Below are positions 58,581-64,000 of a DNA stretch of 64,000 bases, piece by piece (position 1 is the first letter of the stretch; every line of letters begins with the position of its first letter). Under the pieces are notes generated by a model. The model saw only the letters and a list, made by a program, of their open reading frames with translations. It ran no database searches and had not been told where the DNA came from. Source of the DNA: CAZTPC01 sp964615565 (GTDB lineage Bacteria > Patescibacteriota > Saccharimonadia > Saccharimonadales > AWTP1-31). The stretch is from positions 1 to 64,000 of the forward strand of contig CAZTPC010000001.1 in assembly GCA_964615565.1 (NCBI GenBank), written 5' to 3'. The position numbers and the translations under genes are program-made.

Positions 58581-59003
58581 ATGGCAGAGCTGAAAACCCA
58601 AAAGAACGATGCAAATGTTGGTGCCTTTATTGATGCCATTGAAGACCCAGCAAAACGAGCGGATAGCCATAAGTTAGTTGAGATATTTGAGGAAGTCACC
58701 GGTGACCCGGCAGTTATGTGGGGCACAAGCATTATTGGCTTTGGTCAGTATCACTACAAATACGAAAGTGGTCGAGAAGCGGGCTGGATGTTAGTTGGTT
58801 TTTCTCCACGCAAGGCTGCGTTCTCGTTGTATCTGACAACTGGCTTTGATATGGCACCAGAGCTTTTGGCTGGGCTTGGAAAACATAAAATAGGCAAAGG
58901 CTGTCTATATATAACTCGGCTTGGCGATGTAGACGAAAAGGTTCTTCGAAAACTTATTAGTTATAGCTATAAAGAGATGCAGAAGCGTTGGGCAACCGCT
59001 TAA
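58581..59003 (+). CDS. DUF1801-domain protein
   Basis: A 140-residue protein matching DUF1801: VGAFIDAIEDPAKRADSHKL, then VMWGTSIIGFGQYHYKY, GWMLVGFSPRKAAFSLYL and KGCLYITRLGDVD. The family has an YdhG-like fold and no proven biochemical role. It follows the 44-aa ORF and possibly shares its regulation by the Crp/FNR-type protein. Confidence 0.85.
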   Translation: MAELKTQKNDANVGAFIDAIEDPAKRADSHKLVEIFEEVTGDPAVMWGTSIIGFGQYHYKYESGREAGWMLVGFSPRKAAFSLYLTTGFDMAPELLAGLGKHKIGKGCLYITRLGDVDEKVLRKLISYSYKEMQKRWATA

Positions 59004-59037
59004 GCATCGTAATCGATTAGTTTGTTATAATCGGTTG

Positions 59038-59487
59038 ATGAATTCAGACCAGTCAAATTCCGAACACAAATCAAAATCCAAAAAAGTAACACTGACCTTT
59101 GATCGACGCGCCGGTATTGTAGTCTCGATTATAGTAAGTTTGTTGGCTGCATTTTGGCTAGGTACGTTGTATGGCTCTCACAAAAACAAATCATCCTCAA
59201 CCTTTGACACTCTCCGCGAGAAGGCAAAGACAACCAGTAACACTAGGTGGAATGGCGTAGGGACAGTAACAGAGGTATCCAACTCGACCATAACTATTAA
59301 GGAAAGTGTTGGCGGCACCAGAATGGCGGCTATCACTAAGAGTACTGAAATTCTTGATCGCAAGAACAAAAAAATCAGTATAGACCAAATAAAGAAAGAC
59401 CAACGTGTAATCGTTTCGGCCAACAAAGATGCAAAAGACGCCAACAAGCTGACGGCCACTCGTATCCGCGTACTACAACAACTCTAA
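59038..59487 (+). CDS. Membrane-anchored DUF5666-like protein, 149 aa
   Basis: A basic N-terminus, one helix (about 27-48: AGIVVSIIVSLLAAFWLGTLYG), a Ser/Thr/Lys linker, and an outside beta domain (WNGVGTVTEVSNSTITIKES, then IKKDQRVIVSANK) resembling DUF5666, an OB-like fold. TATAAT (59026-59031) lies exactly 6 nt before ATG 59038. Function unknown. Confidence 0.72.
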   Translation: MNSDQSNSEHKSKSKKVTLTFDRRAGIVVSIIVSLLAAFWLGTLYGSHKNKSSSTFDTLREKAKTTSNTRWNGVGTVTEVSNSTITIKESVGGTRMAAITKSTEILDRKNKKISIDQIKKDQRVIVSANKDAKDANKLTATRIRVLQQL

Positions 59488-59540
59488 AGAAACTGGTATA
59501 ATCCCCTCTGTTAGCAGTCATTCCTTTTAGGGATAAGAGA

Positions 59541-59606
59541 AGCGAGCTCGCTCTTTAGGGTCGGCTTTGCCGACGAGCGATGAGAAAAACCGTAGGTTTG
59601 TCTCAT
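59541..59606. repeat. Cluster of three palindromes before the tRNA gene
   Basis: AGCGAGCTCGCT (59541-59552) is a 12-nt perfect palindrome. GTCGGC-TTT-GCCGAC (59560-59574) is a 6-bp hairpin. ATGAGAAAAACC-GTA-GGTTTGTCTCAT (59580-59606) is a nearly perfect 12-bp hairpin. They lie between the DUF5666 gene and the tRNA and look like a REP-type or MITE-like element. No second copy was noticed in this window. Confidence 0.6.
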
Positions 59607-59609
59607 ACT

Positions 59610-59685
59610 GGGGGTGTAGCTCAGTGGTTAGAGCAGAGGACTCATAATCCTTTGGTCGATGGTTCAAGTCCATCCACCCCCACCA
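59610..59685 (+). tRNA. tRNA with CAU anticodon (elongator Met or Ile2)
   Basis: Full cloverleaf of 76 nt: acceptor GGGGGTG/CACCCCC, D-stem GCTC/GAGC, anticodon stem GAGGA/TCCTT with loop CTCATAA (anticodon CAT), T-stem GATGG/CCATC with TTCAAGT loop, discriminator A and encoded CCA at 59683-59685. CAT could be elongator Met or the Ile2 tRNA modified by TilS; the D- and anticodon-arm bases resemble E. coli Ile2, but that alone does not settle it. It is not initiator-like, as the anticodon stem lacks three G-C pairs. Followed by a terminator. Confidence 0.93.
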
Positions 59686-59693
59686 CTAAATTT

Positions 59694-59722
59694 GCCGATC
59701 GTTTGATCGGCTATTTTTATTT
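59694..59722 (+). terminator. Rho-independent terminator after the tRNA
   Basis: GCCGATC (59694-59700), loop GTTT, GATCGGC (59705-59711), then TATTTTTATTT. Confidence 0.9.
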
Positions 59723-59770
59723 GTAGTAGGATACAGCTGGTTACTTTGGCCTAGGTGATAGAATTATCAT

Positions 59771-60301
59771 ATGACTAAACAGATACTTGTTATTGGTGGG
59801 AGTGTGCGCCAGGAAGAATCCAAAAGTAACTTTATAATTGATGTTATTGAAGAGATCAGTACAAAGTTGGGCAATGTCCCGACTATTTGGAAGCTGGGGT
59901 ACAAGCCACTGCCGCTAGCAGAGCATAGTTGGCACAAAAACCCGAGCCTAAGTAACGATGCTACTGTTGAAGGTCTGGCTGCAGCAATCGCCGACGCCGA
60001 AGTAGTTGTCTTGGTTAGCCCAATCTACAATGGCTCGTATTCTGGTGCTCTTAAAAATGCGCTCGATTGCATGCTTGGTGATGCCCTGGAAGGAAAACAG
60101 GTGGTGCTAGTTGGAGTAGGGTCAGGACCCACAGCTCTGTTACCATGTGTTCACCTTCAGGATGTTGCTCGAACCATGGGCGCAGAAGTTTATCGCCGAT
60201 TTGCAGTTGTCACTAGTCATGATTTCGATTTTGAGCAAAAGTCAGTCGATGCCGCCATGACAACGAGGCTAACCGAAATTATCCAAGCCGTCAGCGTATA
60301 G
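59771..60301 (+). CDS. NADPH-dependent FMN reductase/flavodoxin-like protein
   Basis: A 176-residue flavodoxin-fold protein. VIGGSVRQEESKSNFI is the FMN phosphate loop, and VLVSPIYNGSYSGALKNALDCM matches the PEYN...G...LKNALD motif of the YieF/ChrR/SsuE family. Probably reduces FMN, quinones or similar with NADPH. TAGAAT (59759-59764) lies exactly 6 nt before ATG 59771. Confidence 0.87.
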   Translation: MTKQILVIGGSVRQEESKSNFIIDVIEEISTKLGNVPTIWKLGYKPLPLAEHSWHKNPSLSNDATVEGLAAAIADAEVVVLVSPIYNGSYSGALKNALDCMLGDALEGKQVVLVGVGSGPTALLPCVHLQDVARTMGAEVYRRFAVVTSHDFDFEQKSVDAAMTTRLTEIIQAVSV

Positions 60302-60380
60302 CGCACGCCTCGGCAGCAAACTGATCACCCCATATAGATATATAGCATAAACAAGGCAAGTATGGTATAATATGTAAATT

Positions 60381-61823
60381 ATGCCTGTCGGTGAAGTAAG
60401 ATCAACTCCTAGCCCGTACGAAGCCAAGCTGCCGCATGGTGAAAACTTGTTTCATGTCTATGCTGGAGTTGGTGCCGCAGCCTTTCGACTTGCGGAGACA
60501 AACGACATTGCGCAGAAGGCGCTAGGCGAGAGTCTGCTTGCAGATACTCGTGTAATGATGCCTGGTTCCAGAGTGTATCGAGCGGTAGAGGCTGCTTTTT
60601 CTATGCCCCATTCTCACGAGTCATACAGTGCTCAGTTTGATGCCGGAGTTGAACTCGGCGAAGCTATTGTCGCATCGACAGACGATCCTCGTCAGCGTGT
60701 TGTGACCTTTTTGAACGCCTATTTCCAAGTAATAAAAGCTAGAATCGGAACGCAGGGCACGGCCAATCTTGATAGTTATATAAACAGTATTAGCGATTTC
60801 TCGCGGGCTGTGGTGGTTACTTCGCTTCCGACTGATGAAGACTCGCTTGAGATGCTGGTAGGGCTCGAACAAGAGGTGAAAGAGCTTGCCGACAGAGACG
60901 ACATGTTTGGCTTCTTCACCCTGCCAATGCTAGCAATTTGCCAGGAGACTCTGTACCGATCAGTAGCTAGTCATGTATTCAAAAGCGAAGTCGATCCAAA
61001 TGCACCTCAACCCAGTGCTGAGGAAGTGGCCAGTACAATTGATATGGCACAGGAGATCATAGCTTCTAAGAGATACGAAGTAAAACCAGCTTATACCGAA
61101 GCCTCGACTGGTGGTTCATGGTTGTATTACGATGGGCCTTCTTTCTTTATCCCACGGCAAGATAAGACATTCAAGATCGATGTTCCCGCAGCTTTCATTT
61201 TGCACTCAGATAAGACTTCGTTCCAGACAACTAAGCTCCGTTTGTTGAATACAACACAGGGCAAACAGTCTGGTCTAATTACCAAGGAGACTGCTGCTGA
61301 GATAGTCCCTAACTTTATGCTGTACTTACAGCCCAATGGATCACTCACTTTAGACGACCTAGGCCTAAGGGAACTACGCGCCGAGCTTAAAGATGACCGT
61401 GCCTACCTCCGCGCACTTGCGGAGATTACTGCTGGGTACTTCGACCTGACACGCTCAGCCAGCCAGGTTAGGGCTAGCGGTGTCCGAAACTTCTCGCAAC
61501 TTACAAGTGATGAACGTGCAGACTACGACCCTGTGGTTGACTTGCTGTTACCTCGCAGCCGAGCACTCCGTAACTCCGCAGGTGCTACCAAGGCCGAACA
61601 GCAAGAAGACGATAAGGAAGAGGCGGAGGCCAACCGGCGAACTATCCGAAAACACGAAGTTATAGCTCATCCTCGCATGCTACCTCCAGGCTATACGCCA
61701 AACCCAGAAGCACTTGCCCTTGCAGAAACATTAGGGATTAAGCTTGAGCCGGGCGAGACGCTGGTTAAGAAGCACAATCGCGGTAGTGGCAACGAAGTAG
61801 AAGGCCATAAAGTAGTCAGCTAG
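60381..61823 (+). CDS. Hypothetical protein, 480 aa
   Basis: Not recognised. Soluble; the first 220 residues are helical and acidic, the middle (about 240-320) has beta-rich stretches (GGSWLYYDGPSFFIPRQDK), and the end is a charged helical region (AEQQEDDKEEAEANRRTIRK) and a Pro/Glu-rich tail. Overall style is like the orphan proteins at 21222, 43249 and 43983. TATAAT lies 9 nt before the ATG. Ends 26 nt before the ABC exporter. Confidence 0.62.
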   Translation: MPVGEVRSTPSPYEAKLPHGENLFHVYAGVGAAAFRLAETNDIAQKALGESLLADTRVMMPGSRVYRAVEAAFSMPHSHESYSAQFDAGVELGEAIVASTDDPRQRVVTFLNAYFQVIKARIGTQGTANLDSYINSISDFSRAVVVTSLPTDEDSLEMLVGLEQEVKELADRDDMFGFFTLPMLAICQETLYRSVASHVFKSEVDPNAPQPSAEEVASTIDMAQEIIASKRYEVKPAYTEASTGGSWLYYDGPSFFIPRQDKTFKIDVPAAFILHSDKTSFQTTKLRLLNTTQGKQSGLITKETAAEIVPNFMLYLQPNGSLTLDDLGLRELRAELKDDRAYLRALAEITAGYFDLTRSASQVRASGVRNFSQLTSDERADYDPVVDLLLPRSRALRNSAGATKAEQQEDDKEEAEANRRTIRKHEVIAHPRMLPPGYTPNPEALALAETLGIKLEPGETLVKKHNRGSGNEVEGHKVVS

Positions 61824-61849
61824 CCTTTACATCTAGTAAACTAGAAGTA

Positions 61850-63589
61850 ATGGAAAACATCGTAAAGTCGTTGCGGTTACTGCGTCCGCTTAGATCACTA
61901 ATTATTGCCAATGTTGTTATTGCGGCGATTGTTGGTGCATTGAATGCATTCTTGCCATTATCCATTAAACTCATCCTTGATCAACTCATCAAAGCACTGG
62001 CTAACGGCGCAGAGCAGTTGACGCTTAGCCAGATCATAGTCGGGCCGCTGTTGCTTTGGTTAGTACTACGAGCGGTGTTGATTCTTGCAGAGTATATCCA
62101 TGAGCTAGTTTGGGACAGGCTTATGCCACGGGCTATTGCTACCTTGCGCGAAGCAACATGGGTTGGTGCACTCAATCTTTCACTTGATCATTACGAGAAG
62201 ATACGCGTAGGAGAGATCACCCACCTTACTATTACAGCCCCGATTGAGTTTGTACCAGATTTCTTACGAGAGATGAGTGAGGTTATTCTACCTAAGGTTA
62301 CTTCGATCATAATCGCCTTGTTCTTGATATCGAAAGTATCTATGCCAGCAGCTATCATTACGTTTATTGCGTTCTCGATATTGCTAGTTATCAACTATCG
62401 CAAGTTCAAAATAACCAAGCCAATGCGGAGAGTACGCAATGAGCACCTCAAGGAGCTCACAGGCTATATGAACGAAGGCTACTCGTTAGTACGTCACTTG
62501 TACGCCATGGGTTCGCTGCAAGCTCGCACTACGTATGCTAGGAAGAAGTCTGGTGATATTATCGCCACCGCCGACATGTTGCACGGGGTCGAAAGGCGTT
62601 ACAACATCATCTTTGGAGCCATTAACTTAGCAGTGTTCTTCTCGGTCTTCTTGTTGGTTATAGACCAGATTATCAAAGGGAACCAGTCGCCTGCAGTTAT
62701 CCCGTTGATCGCAGTGTATTTAAACTTATTTACCGAGTCAGTGGTCGCCTTTAGCCGATCGCTCGGTAAGGCGGCAGATGTAGAAGCAACGCAGCGGCAG
62801 GTGCATGAGTTGTTAGCCAAAGAGTCGACAATTACCGACAAACCGAATGCACTCGGCTTAGAATCAATCGAGACAATCGAGTTCAAAAATGTCAACTTTT
62901 CATACCAAAAGAACGAAGCTCTAAAGGACGTTAGCTTTACGGTAGAGAAGGGGCAGAAGCTGGCGCTGATTGGAATGAGCGGTGCTGGTAAAACGACCAT
63001 TACCAAACTACTCCTGCGCTTTTATGATGTAGACAGTGGGCAACTGCTGATCAATGGCCGTGATATTAAAGAGTATAAGCAACTCGATGTACGACGCTGC
63101 TTTGGCACTGTACTACAAGACGTGGCCCTGTTTAACGATACAGTAGAAGAAAACATTCGTATGGTTAGACCAGAAGCTGGCGACAACGAAGTCGCCAAAG
63201 CAGCAAAACTTGCACATGCTACTGAGTTTATCGAGTCACTACCTGACGGCTACAAGACTATGGTTGGTGAGCGAGGCATAAAATTAAGCGGCGGGCAGCA
63301 ACAGCGTATAGCAATTGCCCGGGCTATCCTGCGTAAGCCATCAGCCGTTATTCTAGACGAAGCAACAAGTGCCCTAGATACGGAGAGTGAACGAGCAGTT
63401 CAGTCCGGAATCAAAGAGTTGCTCGAAGACAAGCTGAGTGTTGTCATAGCGCACCGGCTTAGTACTATCCGCGACGCTGATATTATCATCGTTTTAGATA
63501 AGGGCAAGGTTATAGAGGCTGACAACCACAAGGGTCTTCTCAAGCGTCAAGGCTACTACGCCAAACTCCTCAAGCTCCAATCGACATAG
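61850..63589 (+). CDS. ABC exporter, fused permease-ATPase (MsbA/MdlB-type)
   Basis: A 579-residue half-transporter: six helices in the first 310 residues, then an ATPase domain with Walker A GMSGAGKTT, signature LSGGQQQR, Walker B AVILDEATSALD and H-loop VIAHRLST. Works as a homodimer or with another half. Probably exports a lipid, drug or peptide. TAAACT lies 7 nt before ATG 61850. Confidence 0.92.
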   Translation: MENIVKSLRLLRPLRSLIIANVVIAAIVGALNAFLPLSIKLILDQLIKALANGAEQLTLSQIIVGPLLLWLVLRAVLILAEYIHELVWDRLMPRAIATLREATWVGALNLSLDHYEKIRVGEITHLTITAPIEFVPDFLREMSEVILPKVTSIIIALFLISKVSMPAAIITFIAFSILLVINYRKFKITKPMRRVRNEHLKELTGYMNEGYSLVRHLYAMGSLQARTTYARKKSGDIIATADMLHGVERRYNIIFGAINLAVFFSVFLLVIDQIIKGNQSPAVIPLIAVYLNLFTESVVAFSRSLGKAADVEATQRQVHELLAKESTITDKPNALGLESIETIEFKNVNFSYQKNEALKDVSFTVEKGQKLALIGMSGAGKTTITKLLLRFYDVDSGQLLINGRDIKEYKQLDVRRCFGTVLQDVALFNDTVEENIRMVRPEAGDNEVAKAAKLAHATEFIESLPDGYKTMVGERGIKLSGGQQQRIAIARAILRKPSAVILDEATSALDTESERAVQSGIKELLEDKLSVVIAHRLSTIRDADIIIVLDKGKVIEADNHKGLLKRQGYYAKLLKLQST

Positions 63590-63634
63590 TCATTCCGAAC
63601 CTAGTTAAGCGTAAGGGTGTTATATAATACAGAT

Positions 63635-64000
63635 GTGCAAGAAAAACTAAAACAAATTCTTGATCATCCGTATGCCAGCATGCTCAACGACACGCGTGTA
63701 CTTGGGCTGCTTGGTTTTGGTTTTATCGCGATCCTGGTAACTTGGAGCGGGATCAAATCTATCGAAACAAACTACCAACTGCAAAAACAGATCTCCCAAC
63801 TACAGCAAGAGAACTCAGTGTCTAAGCTTGAGAACTCTAACCAAAAACTGCGAAATGAATACTACAAGACAGACACATTCCTAGAGCTTGCAGCGCGCCG
63901 GCAGTTTGGCAAAGCAGCTCCGGGCGAAACGCTCTATTTAGTTCCTAAGAAGGTTGCGTTGGCACACACAGTTGCTATTGCTCAGCCCGCTGCTCCTAAG
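63635..64000 (+). CDS. DivIC/FtsL-like septum protein (C-terminus outside window)
   Basis: 122 open codons run off the window edge. A short cytoplasmic part, one helix (TRVLGLLGFGFIAILVTWSGI), then a coiled coil (QLQKQISQLQQENSVSKLENSNQKLRNEYY region) and ETLYLVPKK, the end-motif pattern of the DivIC/FtsB family. Would act in the FtsQLB divisome complex. GTG 63635 has TATAAT (63623-63628) exactly 6 nt upstream; the out-of-frame ATG 2 nt before it does not fit. Confidence 0.82.
   Translation, partial: MQEKLKQILDHPYASMLNDTRVLGLLGFGFIAILVTWSGIKSIETNYQLQKQISQLQQENSVSKLENSNQKLRNEYYKTDTFLELAARRQFGKAAPGETLYLVPKKVALAHTVAIAQPAAPK

Noticed and set aside
59610..59685. Initiator tRNA-fMet
   Set aside because: The anticodon stem lacks the three consecutive G-C pairs, and the first acceptor pair is matched (G-C).

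Overview
The window looks like a chromosome fragment of a streamlined Patescibacteria (CPR) bacterium, most likely Candidatus Saccharibacteria (TM7). This is inferred from the gene set: GtrA flippases, a LytR-CpsA-Psr ligase, an archaeal-type AspRS, a MutY without its Fe-S cluster, and many lineage-specific hypotheticals with tiny intergenic gaps. No rRNA is present to prove it. There is one scaffold gap (100 N at 2929-3028). Stops are almost all TAA or TAG; TGA ends only three protein genes. At least 20 genes carry a -10-like hexamer (TANNNT) exactly 6 nt before an ATG or GTG, so leaderless mRNAs look like the default here.

Layout. 1-23 kb is mainly a cell-envelope glycan region. It holds GT2 and GT4 glycosyltransferases, a YfhO-like GT-C membrane protein split by an in-frame TAA, and a secreted lysozyme-like/beta-propeller repeat protein interrupted by the gap. 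A GDP-mannose block follows (manC split by an in-frame TGA, eukaryotic-type phosphomannomutase, PMI-like cupin). Then come a WcaJ-like initiating sugar-phosphate transferase, an MFS exporter, an LCP glycopolymer ligase and UppP. Together they could build GDP-mannose, start a glycan on undecaprenyl phosphate, extend it, attach it to the wall and recycle the carrier. At 21.0-23.1 kb a cobalamin riboswitch precedes a 13-codon leader ORF, a 568-aa orphan protein with a Cys-rich tail and a 54-aa zinc-ribbon protein; this is the most novel unit seen.

23-43 kb is mixed housekeeping: NadD, a Kef-type antiporter, AroE and AroD (two isolated shikimate steps), a DsbA-like oxidoreductase, a CBS/DUF21 protein, AspRS, an amino-acid permease, a lipoprotein behind a structured leader, several membrane-anchored surface proteins, MutY, MscS, GNAT, a RibD-C/DHFR-like protein and a YrdC/TsaC protein.

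43.2-47.7 kb is a promoter-driven three-gene operon of two orphan proteins and an 898-aa SF2 helicase with a very large insertion. 47.7-64 kb carries a Mur ligase divergent from a cis-prenyltransferase, transporters, regulators (tandem wHTH; Crp/FNR type beside a TGTAA-N6-TTACA palindrome), an ABC-2 exporter, a Dus enzyme, a CAU-anticodon tRNA flanked by palindromes and a terminator, a flavodoxin-like reductase, an MsbA-type ABC exporter and the start of a DivIC/FtsL-like gene. No CRISPR array, insertion sequence or prophage was seen.
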